Assembly: GCF_001429605.1 (NCBI RefSeq)
Contig: NZ_LMSS01000005.1
Coordinates: 124,001 to 188,000 of the forward strand
Length of the DNA stretch: 64,000 bases
Direction: 5' to 3'
Source of the DNA: Phycicoccus sp. Soil802
GTDB taxonomy: Bacteria > Actinomycetota > Actinomycetes > Actinomycetales > Dermatophilaceae
How positions within the stretch are numbered: the first letter of the stretch is position 1; the number at the start of each line of letters is the position of its first letter. The position numbers were made by a program, and so were the translations under genes. The notes under the pieces are model-generated. The model had not been told where the DNA came from and did not search any database. It worked only from the letters and a program-made list of their open reading frames with translations. Shown here in pieces: positions 50,154-58,400 of this stretch.

Positions 50154-51212
50154 ATGACCAGCCCTGCACCCATTGAGATCGACGGCCACCAGGTGGGGCC
50201 GGGACAGACCCCGTTCGTCATCGCGGAGGTGTCCGGCAACCACAACGGCTCGCTCGAGCGGGCCCTGGAGATCATCGACGCGATCGCCGAGTCCGGCGCG
50301 CAGGCGGTCAAGTTCCAGACCTACACGGCCGACACCATCACCATCGACGCCAAGGGCCCGCAGTTCCAGATCCGGGCCGACCACGGCCTGTGGGGTGGCC
50401 GCACCCTCCACGACCTCTACCAGGAGGCGCACACCCCCTGGGAGTGGCACGCCCCGATGTTCGAGCGGGCCCGCGAGCGCGGCCTGACGCCGTTCTCCAG
50501 CCCGTTCGACCCGACGGCGATCGAGCTGTTGGAGTCGCTCGACGCCCCGGCCTACAAGATCGCCTCCGCCGAGGTGGTCGACCTCCCGCTCATCCGCGAG
50601 GTCGCCGCCACCGGCAAGCCGATGATCATCTCCAGCGGCATGGCCACCCTCGGCGAGATCGACCGGGCGCTGTCGGCGGCGCGCGACGGCGGCTGCACCC
50701 AGATGGTCCTGCTCGCCTGCACGGCGTCCTACCCCGCTGCCCCCGAGGACGCCCGCCTGCTGTCGATCCCGACGCTCCAGGAGGCGTTCGGCATCCCGAT
50801 CGGCCTGTCCGACCACACCGAGGGCATCGGTGTCTCGGTGGCCGCCGTGGCGCTCGGCGCGGTCGCCCTCGAGAAGCACGTCACCCTCGCGCGGGCCGAC
50901 GGAGGGGTCGACTCCGACTTCTCGCTCGAGCCCCACGAGCTCACCGCGCTGGTCCGCGAGTCCGCCGCCGCACGCAAGGCCGTGCAGCCCCCGCGGTTCG
51001 GGCCCACCGAGTCGGAGCGCGACACCCTGGCGCTGCGCCGCTCGCTCTACGTCGTGGCCGACGTCGCCGCCGGCGACGCCGTCACCCGCGACAACATCCG
51101 CTCGATCCGTCCCGCCGGTGGCCTGGCGACCGACGAGATCGAGAAGGTGCTCGGCCGCACCTTCACCAGCGCCGTGGAGCGCGGCACGCCGCTCACCTGG
51201 GACCTGGTCTAG
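50154..51212 (+). CDS. pseI: Pseudaminic acid synthase (NeuB family)
   Basis: The 352-residue protein is a NeuB-family enzyme that condenses a 6-deoxy-hexosamine derivative with phosphoenolpyruvate. FVIAEVSGNHNGSLERALEI and AVKFQTYTADTITID match PseI rather than generic NeuB. Further signatures are APAYKIASAEVVDLPLI, MIISSGMATLGEI, LGAVALEKHVTLARADGGVD and a C-terminal SAF domain from about residue 285. It should make pseudaminic acid in the cytoplasm. It is convergent with pseG-pseH, with a triple 26-bp repeat between them. The other pse genes lie nearby. Confidence 0.9.
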   Translation: MTSPAPIEIDGHQVGPGQTPFVIAEVSGNHNGSLERALEIIDAIAESGAQAVKFQTYTADTITIDAKGPQFQIRADHGLWGGRTLHDLYQEAHTPWEWHAPMFERARERGLTPFSSPFDPTAIELLESLDAPAYKIASAEVVDLPLIREVAATGKPMIISSGMATLGEIDRALSAARDGGCTQMVLLACTASYPAAPEDARLLSIPTLQEAFGIPIGLSDHTEGIGVSVAAVALGAVALEKHVTLARADGGVDSDFSLEPHELTALVRESAAARKAVQPPRFGPTESERDTLALRRSLYVVADVAAGDAVTRDNIRSIRPAGGLATDEIEKVLGRTFTSAVERGTPLTWDLV

Positions 51213-51218
51213 GCCACA

Positions 51219-51296
51219 TTCCGGGCGTAGCAGGAGATCAGAACTTCCGGGCGCAGCAGGAGATCAGAACTTCCGGGCGCAGCAGGAGATCAGAAC
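51219..51296. repeat. Three tandem copies of a 26-bp unit
   Basis: Copies occupy 51219-51244, 51245-51270 and 51271-51296 and are identical apart from one base in the first. Each begins TTCCGGGCG and ends CAGGAGATCAGAAC. On the minus strand each unit contains AAGTTCTGA, the last codons and stop of the pseG-pseH gene. Confidence 0.95.
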
Positions 51297-52903
51297 TTGA
51301 CGAACCTCTCGAAACCGTCGGCGTCCGCCGGCCGGTCGGGCAGGTAGCCACTCCCGAGGAACAGTCGCCTCGACGCGGCGTTCGCGGTGTGCACCGCAGC
51401 GAGGTATGCCGCGACGCCGGCTCGGTCGCCCGGCCCGCCGGAGGGGGCGGCCGGGTCCTCGCGCGTCGCCTCGTGCGACAGCCAGACCTCTCCGGCGGCC
51501 AGGAGGCCGCCCGCGACGCCGCGCCCGCGACTGTCCGGGGCGACCGTGATCGAGACCTCCCACTCCCCGGTGGCCTCGCGGTCCCAGCGGACCGTGCCGA
51601 CCGGACGGCCGGCGACCTCGCCCACGAGCAGGTGCCGGTCCGCACGGGCCAGGCTGGCCTCCAGCCAGGCGAGGTGGGACTCCAGGGGCACCGGCTCGTG
51701 CGAGCGCGAGTTCTCGCGGGTGGCCGGGTCGTTGCGCCAGTGCCAGAGCAGCTCGGCGTCGGCCGGGGTGGCCGCCCGCACCGAGACCTCGCCGGGTCCG
51801 CGCGACGCCCTCGCTCCGCCGACGACCTCCTCCAGCGACGAGACCAGCCGCCACGCGCCCAGCCCGTCGACCATGCGACCGGCCGCGGTCGCGAGGTCGC
51901 GCCTGGCGGTGGCGTCGGTGAGCACCGCGGTCAGCGCGCCCGCCATCGCCGCCGGGTCCGGGACCTCCGTCGGCGAGCCGAGCCCCACTGCCGCCCCTGC
52001 TCGCAGCAGCGCGAGGTAGCCGGGGACCTGGTTGTCGACCACGGCGAGGACGGCCATCGGACGGGCCATCGCGCAGAGCTCCCACACCGACGTGCCGGCC
52101 GCGGTGACCACCAGGTCGGCGGTCGCCATCTCGCGCGGCAGGTCGGCGACCGGGTCGGTGACCGTGAGGGTGCCGTGGCGCCAGTCGTCGGCGCGGGCGG
52201 ACAGCGGCGACCTGGTCTGCTCGTTGGCCACCACCACGACGTCGAGCTCGAGGCCGGTCGCCGCGAGCGCATCGACCACCCGCGGCGCGGCGCCGGTCGG
52301 GTCGACGCCGCCCATCACCACGAGGACCCGCTGGGTGGAGCCCGCGGCCCGCGACCCCGGAGCGCCAGGCGCTTGCGCACCGCTGGGCTCCCCCGTCGGG
52401 TCCACACTGCGTAGGGAGGTGACCGACCGCCGCAGCGCCACGTAGCGCCCGCCGCCGAGGTACCACCGGGCCGGCGCCGGGGGGTCGGACCACTGCGCGT
52501 CGACCGTGGGGTCGACGACGAGGTCGGCCGCGCGGGCCCCGAAGGTGCCGTCGGCCATCGTCGACAGCACCGGGGCCGGCGAGTCCGGACCGTCGGGTCG
52601 CAGGGTCGGCCGCTGCAAGGCACCGAGCAGGCCCTCGGGGAGGTCGTAGTGGTCCACGTGGAGGACGTCGTAGCCAGCCGCCGCCCGCGCCAGGTCGGCC
52701 GGCTGGTCCGACGGCGACGGCCCGAGCAGGGACAGGCCGGGACCGACCGAGGCGGCCAGCGTGGTGAGGAACGGACCTTCGACCCGGCCCAGCAGGGCCA
52801 CCTCGTGGCCCCGCGCCGTGGCCTCCTCGGCCAGCGCGAGGCTGCGCACGACGTGGCCCACCCCGATGCCCGGCCCTCCGTCGCACCGCAGGAGCAGTCG
52901 CAT
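51290..52903 (-). CDS. PseG hydrolase fused to a PseH-like GNAT acetyltransferase
   Basis: ATG 52903 gives 537 residues. Residues 1 to about 340 are PseG, a GT-B-fold UDP-sugar hydrolase: LLRCDGGPGIGVGHVVRSLA with the catalytic His, LHVDHYDL, VLVVMGGVDPTGAAPRVVDA and LVVTAAGTSVWELCAMARPM. Residues about 375-537 are a GNAT domain: LLWHWRNDPATRENS, the acetyl-CoA loop DSRGRGVAGGLLAAG, and ASRRLFLGSGY. PseH acetylates the 4-amino group and PseG then removes UDP, so the fusion joins steps 3 and 4. It is coupled to pseF (TGATG). Confidence 0.87.
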   Translation of the reverse strand: MRLLLRCDGGPGIGVGHVVRSLALAEEATARGHEVALLGRVEGPFLTTLAASVGPGLSLLGPSPSDQPADLARAAAGYDVLHVDHYDLPEGLLGALQRPTLRPDGPDSPAPVLSTMADGTFGARAADLVVDPTVDAQWSDPPAPARWYLGGGRYVALRRSVTSLRSVDPTGEPSGAQAPGAPGSRAAGSTQRVLVVMGGVDPTGAAPRVVDALAATGLELDVVVVANEQTRSPLSARADDWRHGTLTVTDPVADLPREMATADLVVTAAGTSVWELCAMARPMAVLAVVDNQVPGYLALLRAGAAVGLGSPTEVPDPAAMAGALTAVLTDATARRDLATAAGRMVDGLGAWRLVSSLEEVVGGARASRGPGEVSVRAATPADAELLWHWRNDPATRENSRSHEPVPLESHLAWLEASLARADRHLLVGEVAGRPVGTVRWDREATGEWEVSITVAPDSRGRGVAGGLLAAGEVWLSHEATREDPAAPSGGPGDRAGVAAYLAAVHTANAASRRLFLGSGYLPDRPADADGFERFVKF

Positions 52904-53631
52904 CAGCCGGCTTCCAGCGACTTCTGGGCGATCTCGGCGTTGATCGCGGCCAGGTCCGGCCGGGCCCTCAGCAGCGCGACGATCTCGCGTCGCTCGGCGA
53001 TGTCGGTGCCGCGCTCGGCCACGATCGCGCGCAGGGCCTCGAGGTCCTGCGGGGTGTCGAGGGTGATCCGCAGGTCGGTGGTGTCGGGGGCGAAGCACAG
53101 GCCCATCACCGCGAACTCGTCGGGCGCGGTGTAGATCCCCGAGGTGACGTGGATGCGGTGGTGGTCGGTCGCCGTCGCGGCGACCCGGCGCAGCGCCTCC
53201 GCCGTGACCAGCTCGACGTCGAGGCCGTGCGGCAGGGTGCGCACCACCACCGTCGAGACGTAGTCGAGGGTGGGGTCGGCCAGCCACGCGCCGACCACCG
53301 TGTCGATGACGGCCGGGTCGGTGAAGGGGCAGTCGGCGGTGATCCGGACGAGGGCGTCGGCGGGCTGCTCGTCGAGTGCCTGCACGTAGCGGGACAGGAC
53401 GTCGTCCTCGCTCCCCCGCACCACGGGTGCGCCGAGCTCGCGGGCGAGGTCGGCCACCGCGTCGTCGCCGGGGAGGGTGCTGGTGGCCACGACGACGTCG
53501 TCGACGAGGCGCGCGGCCCGACAGGCACGGACCACCCACGTGAGCACGGGAAGGCCCCCGAGGTCCTCGAGGACCTTGCCCGGCAGCCGGGTGGATCCCA
53601 TCCGGGCCTGGACGACGACGATGACGCGCAT
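52903..53631 (-). CDS. pseF: Pseudaminic acid cytidylyltransferase-like protein (SpsF/PseF type)
   Basis: ATG 53631 has AGGAG six bases upstream and gives 242 residues. VIVVVQARMGSTRLPGKVLE is the nucleotide-binding loop of the SpsF/acylneuraminate cytidylyltransferase family; VVRGSEDDVLSRY and ITADCPFTDPAVIDTVV follow. It should form CMP-pseudaminic acid, the activated sugar. It lies first in a two-gene minus-strand operon with pseG-pseH and is divergent from pseB, with only 43 bases between the starts. The family is firm; the sugar is inferred from the neighbours. Confidence 0.85.
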   Translation of the reverse strand: MRVIVVVQARMGSTRLPGKVLEDLGGLPVLTWVVRACRAARLVDDVVVATSTLPGDDAVADLARELGAPVVRGSEDDVLSRYVQALDEQPADALVRITADCPFTDPAVIDTVVGAWLADPTLDYVSTVVVRTLPHGLDVELVTAEALRRVAATATDHHRIHVTSGIYTAPDEFAVMGLCFAPDTTDLRITLDTPQDLEALRAIVAERGTDIAERREIVALLRARPDLAAINAEIAQKSLEAG

Positions 53632-53674
53632 GCGGCTCCTACCGGGGGTGGGGGGACGTGCCATTATTGCGCCC

Positions 53675-54682
53675 ATGCCTGACGTCTCCGCTGCACCCTC
53701 GTCCGTTCTCGCCGGCTCCTCGATCCTCGTCACCGGTGGCACCGGCTCGTTCGGCAAGGCGTTCATCACCGAGGCCCTGAAGAACCACGACCCCAAGCGG
53801 ATCGTGATCTTCAGCCGCGACGAGCTCAAGCAGTACGAGTGCCGCCAGCTGTTCGGCGACGACCCGCGGCTGCGCTGGTTCATCGGCGACATCCGCGACC
53901 GCCACCGCCTCAACCGGGCCATGCACGGCGTCGACTACGTCGTCCACGCAGCCGCGCTCAAGCAGGTCGACACCGCCGAGTACAACCCGTGGGAGTTCGT
54001 GCAGACGAACGTCGTCGGCTCGCAGAACGTCATCGAGGCCTGCATCGACGCCGGCGTCAAGCGCGTGGTCGCGCTGTCCACCGACAAGGCGTCCTCCCCG
54101 ATCAACCTCTACGGCGCGACCAAGCTCACCGCCGACAAGCTCTTCATCACCGGCAACCACTACGCCGCGGCCTACCCGACCCGCTTCTCCGTGGTCCGCT
54201 ACGGCAACGTCATGGGCAGCCGCGGCTCGGTGATCCCGTTCTTCCGAAAGCTCGCGGAGGCCGGCCAGTCCCTGCCGATCACCGACCTGCGGATGACCCG
54301 CTTCTTCATCACCCTGCCCCAGGCGGTCAAGTTCGTCACCGACTCGTTCGAGATCATGCAGGGCGGCGAGCTCTACGTGCCCAAGATCCCGTCGATGAAG
54401 ATCACCGACCTCGCCCAGGCGGTCGCCCCCGGTGCGGAGATGCACGAGATCGGCCTGCGCCCCGGTGAGAAGCTCCACGAGGAGATGATCAGCCCCGAGG
54501 AGGGCCGCCGGGCCCTGCGCCTCGGCGACCGGTTCGTCCTCCAGCCCGACCTCGCGTCCTGGGGCTACACGGCTCCGGAGCACGGCGAGTCGGTCCCCGA
54601 GGGCTTCCACTACACCTCGGACAACAACACCGAGTGGTTCACCAGGGAGGACTTCACCGCACTGCTCGAGACGGACGTCTGA
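53675..54682 (+). CDS. pseB: UDP-N-acetylglucosamine 4,6-dehydratase (inverting)
   Basis: ATG 53675 gives 335 residues. This short-chain dehydrogenase starts pseudaminic acid synthesis by dehydrating and C5-inverting UDP-GlcNAc. LVTGGTGSFGKAFITEAL is the NADP-binding loop; FSRDELKQYEC and VVHAAALKQVDTAEYNPWEF are PseB/FlaA1 hallmarks in which Met-Tyr-Lys catalysis is replaced by the usual Asp-Lys-Tyr set, with INLYGATKLTADKL holding the YxxxK. CATTAT at 53662, seven bases before the ATG gap, is a weak -10 candidate. pseC follows after two bases. Confidence 0.93.
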   Translation: MPDVSAAPSSVLAGSSILVTGGTGSFGKAFITEALKNHDPKRIVIFSRDELKQYECRQLFGDDPRLRWFIGDIRDRHRLNRAMHGVDYVVHAAALKQVDTAEYNPWEFVQTNVVGSQNVIEACIDAGVKRVVALSTDKASSPINLYGATKLTADKLFITGNHYAAAYPTRFSVVRYGNVMGSRGSVIPFFRKLAEAGQSLPITDLRMTRFFITLPQAVKFVTDSFEIMQGGELYVPKIPSMKITDLAQAVAPGAEMHEIGLRPGEKLHEEMISPEEGRRALRLGDRFVLQPDLASWGYTAPEHGESVPEGFHYTSDNNTEWFTREDFTALLETDV

Positions 54683-54684
54683 GC

Positions 54685-55812
54685 GTGCTCCCCTACGGCC
54701 GCCAGTCGGTCGACGACAGCGACGTCGCCGCGGTCTCGAAGGTCCTCACCAGCGACTGGCTGACCACCGGGCCGTGGGTGCGTTCCTTCGAGTCCGAGCT
54801 CGCCGCGCTCGCCGGCACCCAAGGGGCCGTCACGGTGACCTCGGGCACGGCAGCCCTGCACACGGCATACGCGGCGATCGGGGTCGGCCCCGGCGACGAG
54901 GTGGTCACCACCCCGCTCACCTTCGTGGCCACGGCGAGCACCGCCACCATGCTCGGCGCCACGGTCGTCTTCGCGGACGTGACGCCCGACACCGGCAACC
55001 TCGACCCGGCGTCCGTCTCGGCGGCGCTCACCGACCGCACCCGCGTCGTGTCGGGGGTCGACTACGGCGGCCACCCGATCGACGCCCCCGGCCTGCGCGC
55101 GGCGGTCGCCGGCCGCGACGTGCTGCTCCTCGAGGACGCCGCCCACTCGATCGGTGGCAGCCTCGACGGCACCCCGGTCGGGTCGCTGGCCGACGTCACC
55201 ACGTTCTCGTTCTTCCCCACCAAGAACCTCACCACCGCCGAGGGTGGCGCGGTCGTGGCCACCGACGCGGAGGTGTTGCTCCGCGCCGCGACGTTCCGCA
55301 ACATCGGCATGGTCAAGGACCCCGAGCGCCTGCAGCGCACCGACGAGGGCGCCTGGTGGTACGAGGTCCACGACCTCGGGGTCAACTACCGCCTGCCCGA
55401 CGTGCTGGCCGCCCTTGGGTCCAACCAGCTCACCCGGCTGGGCCACTTCAAGGACCGCCGCACCGAGCTGCACGCGCGCTACACCGAGGGACTGGCCGGG
55501 CTCGACGAGCTGCTGCTGCCCCCGACCCGCGATGGAGCCGACCCCACGTGGCACCTCTACTCGCTGCGGATCCGGGACGGGCGCCGCCGCGCGCTCTTCG
55601 ACCACCTGCGCGACAACGGGATCGGGGTGCAGGTCAACTACATCCCGGTCTACTGGCACCCGCTGTACGCCGCGCAGGGCTACCAGCGCGGCATGTGCCC
55701 CGTGGCCGAGGAGTACTACGAGCAGGAGATCTCGCTGCCGCTGTTCCCCGACCTGCTGGACTCCGACGTCGACCGGGTCATCGAGCTGATCCGTGAGTTC
55801 CTGGGTGGCTGA
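54685..55812 (+). CDS. pseC: UDP-4-keto-sugar aminotransferase (PseC)
   Basis: GTG 54685 gives 375 residues of the DegT/DnrJ/EryC1 PLP-dependent family. It adds the amino group at C4 of the PseB product using glutamate. LPYGRQSVDDSDVAAVSKVL is the conserved start; TVTSGTAALHTAY, LLLEDAAHSIGGSLDG, and FFPTKNLTTAEGG with the PLP-binding Lys are all present. VQVNYIPVYWHPLY near the C-terminus is typical of PseC. It lies two bases after pseB and overlaps the flippase-like gene by eight bases. Confidence 0.93.
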   Translation: MLPYGRQSVDDSDVAAVSKVLTSDWLTTGPWVRSFESELAALAGTQGAVTVTSGTAALHTAYAAIGVGPGDEVVTTPLTFVATASTATMLGATVVFADVTPDTGNLDPASVSAALTDRTRVVSGVDYGGHPIDAPGLRAAVAGRDVLLLEDAAHSIGGSLDGTPVGSLADVTTFSFFPTKNLTTAEGGAVVATDAEVLLRAATFRNIGMVKDPERLQRTDEGAWWYEVHDLGVNYRLPDVLAALGSNQLTRLGHFKDRRTELHARYTEGLAGLDELLLPPTRDGADPTWHLYSLRIRDGRRRALFDHLRDNGIGVQVNYIPVYWHPLYAAQGYQRGMCPVAEEYYEQEISLPLFPDLLDSDVDRVIELIREFLGG

Positions 55813-57241
55813 GCCACTCCCGTCCGACCCCGCGCTCACGGCCGGCTCCACCGGCAGCACCGCGAGCAAGGCGGTGCTCGGTCGTGGGCTCCTCTACACG
55901 ATGGGCACGGCCGCGCCGGTGCTCAGCAACGCCGTGGTCACGCCGTTCGTCACCCGCCAGCTGGGCAGCACGGAGTACGGCTCGGTGGCGACCGGGCTCG
56001 TCGTCGTGCAGGTGGGCATGATCGTGGCCGGGCTCGGCCTGGCGGCCGCCATCACCCGCCACGGCATCCTCGAGAGCTCCGGCGTCTCGGGCGCGCGGAG
56101 CCTGGTGCTGCGGGGCGCTGCGGCTGCCGTGCTCCTCACCGCCCTCGGCGCCCTCACCGCGGGGTGGAGCGCCGGCTGGCTGGGCATCCGGGAGCCGATC
56201 GCGCTCGTCCTCGCCCTCGCCTCGGCGGCCGGCTTCTCGATGGTCGTCAACGTCCAGTCCTACCTCCGGGTGCTCGACCGTCCGCTGCCCTTCGTCCTGC
56301 TGTCGCTCGGCAGTGCGCTGGGCGGTCCGCTGCTCGGCATGGTCCTGCTCCTCACGGGTGAGCCGACCGCCGCGCGCTACCTGGGCGGTCTGGCCATCGG
56401 CTACCTCGCCGCCGCCCTGTGCGGCCTCGCGATGGTCGTGCGCGGGGTCGAGCACCACCGCGGCGACACCCGGCGCGCCCTGCGCGTGGGCGTGCCGACG
56501 GTGCCGCACCAGGTGGCCATCTTCCTGGCCAGCGGCATCCTCGTCCTGGTCGCCGGCTGGCTGTTCGGGTCTGCCGAAGCCGGTCGGCTCCAGCTCGCCG
56601 TGCTCATCGGGTCGGCCCCCGGGGTGCTCACCTCGAGCCTCAACAACGCGTGGGCGCCGATCGTCTACCGCACGCCCGAGCACGACCGGGCCGAGGTGCT
56701 CGAGCACACCGGTCGCGACATCGCCGTGCTCACCGCCCTGGCGGCGGGGTTCGTCGCAGCGGCCGCGCCGGTGCTCCTGCGGATCGTGGCACCGGCCTCC
56801 TACAGCCCCGGCGAGATGACCCCGGCGGTCGGCCTCGTCGCGGCCGGCACGGTGCTGTCGGTGCTCTACCTCTGCAACGTCCACCTGGTCTTCGCCTCCG
56901 GGCGCAGTGAGGGCCTCGCCCTGGTCACGCCGTTGTCGCTGGTGCTGGGCACGGCCGGGGCGTGGCTCGCGGGCCACTTCTTCGGCGTCGCCGCCGTGGG
57001 CGTCGGCATGACCATCACGTATGCCGCGATGGCCGTGGGCGTCGCGCGCCTCGCCCGACGGGTCAGCCCGACCCGCTGGCACGAACGTGCGCTGGTCCCG
57101 GCCCTGGGCCTCGGCTTCGCCCTCTGCGCGCTGGGCGCCGCCCTGCCCGTCGAGGGGTCGTGGACCGTGGTCCGGATCGCGGTGGCAGCGGTCGTCTTCC
57201 TGGCCAGCCTGGCCATGCTGCGCCGGGTCCTCACCCGCTGA
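55805..57241 (+). CDS. Wzx-like polysaccharide flippase of the pse locus
   Basis: GTG 55805 overlaps pseC by eight bases and gives 478 residues; GTG 55793 is an alternative. The protein has about twelve to fourteen membrane helices. LGRGLLYTMGTAAPVLSNAV, VVTPFVTRQLGSTEYGSV and the LNNAWAPIVYRTP segment are typical of the polysaccharide biosynthesis/MATE-like MOP superfamily. It probably flips a lipid-linked oligosaccharide containing pseudaminic acid. The stop lies in the first of two 26-base repeats that continue to the end of the convergent gene. Confidence 0.83.
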   Translation: MAEPLPSDPALTAGSTGSTASKAVLGRGLLYTMGTAAPVLSNAVVTPFVTRQLGSTEYGSVATGLVVVQVGMIVAGLGLAAAITRHGILESSGVSGARSLVLRGAAAAVLLTALGALTAGWSAGWLGIREPIALVLALASAAGFSMVVNVQSYLRVLDRPLPFVLLSLGSALGGPLLGMVLLLTGEPTAARYLGGLAIGYLAAALCGLAMVVRGVEHHRGDTRRALRVGVPTVPHQVAIFLASGILVLVAGWLFGSAEAGRLQLAVLIGSAPGVLTSSLNNAWAPIVYRTPEHDRAEVLEHTGRDIAVLTALAAGFVAAAAPVLLRIVAPASYSPGEMTPAVGLVAAGTVLSVLYLCNVHLVFASGRSEGLALVTPLSLVLGTAGAWLAGHFFGVAAVGVGMTITYAAMAVGVARLARRVSPTRWHERALVPALGLGFALCALGAALPVEGSWTVVRIAVAAVVFLASLAMLRRVLTR

Positions 57242-57289
57242 CCGGCCTCAGCCGGCCCACGCGCTGGCCGGCTTCAGCCGGCCCACGCC
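57238..57289. repeat. Two tandem copies of a 26-bp unit at a convergent junction
   Basis: Units at 57238-57263 and 57264-57289 share 23 of 26 bases, with core TCAGCCGGCCCACGC. The first contains the stop of the flippase gene and the second the stop of the minus-strand neighbour; a second TCA in the first unit duplicates that stop. Confidence 0.8.
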
Positions 57290-58338
57290 GCGGGCCGGAC
57301 CTCGATCGGCTCGACGAGCTGTCCGGCAGCCGGCAGGGTGCGGGGCAGCGGCCGCGGCAGGTAGGACATCGCCGCCCGCAGCCACGGCCCGAAGGCCAGA
57401 CCCGTGGGCGCCTCCTCCGTGGCGGCAGGGGGTGCGGCCGGCGCATCCGCGCGACGACGCAGGTTGATGACCGCCCGCGACACGACCGAGGTGGTCCAGA
57501 ACTCCGTGGCAGGGATGGCCGGGCCGAGGCCGCGCCAGCCCAGCAGCCGCTCGAGCTCGCCCGGCGGCAGGAGGTGCTGCACGCCCAGCTCACGGTCGAC
57601 CACCGGGCCTGCGGTGGCCGGGTCGAGGTGCTGGCCGTGCAGCTCGGGCCAGGTCTGCCGGACGCGCTGGTTCATCGCGTCGCTCTCGCCGTCGATGCGC
57701 AGCGCGTCGCCGTAGACGCCGAGGTCGGCGCCGAGGTGCCCGCCGTAGAGCACCGGGGTCGAGAGCCGGTTCGAGACCACCCGCCGGGCTCGGCCGAGCA
57801 TCGTCCAGAGCCGCCACAGGAACTCCGCGTCCATCCGCTCGCCCAGCACGACGACCCGGTGGCCGGCCCCGGTGTAGGCCCCGAGGATGTCCGGGTCTGC
57901 GGCGTCCGCGGCATACAGGCAGGCGGTGGCCGGACCCTCCTGCTCACGCCACAGCCTGGCCAGCCCGGCGTGGTCGCCGCGCACCCGCTGGGTCTGGATG
58001 CCGTGCACCGGCATGAGGACGACCTCGTCGCGCTCGTCCCGCGGCTTCGGCGTCGGGCCCGCCGCGCGGGCGAGGTAGGCGAACTGGGCACCGACCGGGG
58101 TCGTGGTGTGCCGCTCCTCCCGGGGGTCCCAGGCGCGCGACTCGTGCGACCAGACCAGCAGCCGACGCCGGCTGCCGGCGTCGAGGCCGACCTTGGGGAA
58201 GTCGCGGAAGTGGGTCTGCACCGGGGACACCGCGGTCCAGCCGTGTTGCACCAAGCCGTGGATGTGCCGTGGTCTCGGCCGACCGGCATACACCGCGAAG
58301 GCGGCGCTGTGCCCGTAGAAATGGTTCTGCGACTCCAT
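57274..58338 (-). CDS. Unassigned protein of the pse locus, possible glycosyltransferase
   Basis: ATG 58338 gives 354 residues, six bases after a TAGCCT hexamer. I do not recognise a named family. The N-terminus has YGHSAAFAVYAG and HIHGLVQHGW, and the centre has VVVLGERMDAEFLWRLWTML, RRVVSNRLSTPVLYGGHLGA and LGVYGD; the His-Gly and buried-strand pattern resembles capsule-type GT-B transferases. There is no signal peptide; the C-terminal 70 residues are Ala/Pro/Arg-rich. Its place beside the flippase and pse genes makes a CMP-pseudaminic acid transferase a reasonable guess, not a demonstrated function. Confidence 0.6.
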   Translation of the reverse strand: MESQNHFYGHSAAFAVYAGRPRPRHIHGLVQHGWTAVSPVQTHFRDFPKVGLDAGSRRRLLVWSHESRAWDPREERHTTTPVGAQFAYLARAAGPTPKPRDERDEVVLMPVHGIQTQRVRGDHAGLARLWREQEGPATACLYAADAADPDILGAYTGAGHRVVVLGERMDAEFLWRLWTMLGRARRVVSNRLSTPVLYGGHLGADLGVYGDALRIDGESDAMNQRVRQTWPELHGQHLDPATAGPVVDRELGVQHLLPPGELERLLGWRGLGPAIPATEFWTTSVVSRAVINLRRRADAPAAPPAATEEAPTGLAFGPWLRAAMSYLPRPLPRTLPAAGQLVEPIEVRPAAWAG

Positions 58339-58344
58339 GCCGGA

Positions 58345-58350
58345 AGGCTA
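58345..58350 (-). promoter_or_regulatory. Leaderless-type -10 (TAGCCT) of the unassigned pse-locus gene
   Basis: On the minus strand TAGCCT ends six bases before ATG 58338. With TAGGCT at 58387 on the other strand it forms a divergent pair. Confidence 0.45.
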
Positions 58351-58386
58351 TCGGGGCGGCTGCGGCACCCCACCGGCGGCGACCAC

Positions 58387-58392
58387 TAGGCT
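58387..58392 (+). promoter_or_regulatory. Leaderless-type -10 (TAGGCT) of the GT2 gene
   Basis: TAGGCT ends eight bases before ATG 58401, with no clear ribosome site. Confidence 0.45.
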
Positions 58393-58400
58393 GGGGCGCG

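Noticed and set aside
51219-51296. CRISPR-like array
   Set aside because: The 26-bp copies are directly adjacent with no spacers and no cas genes are nearby; this is a simple tandem repeat.
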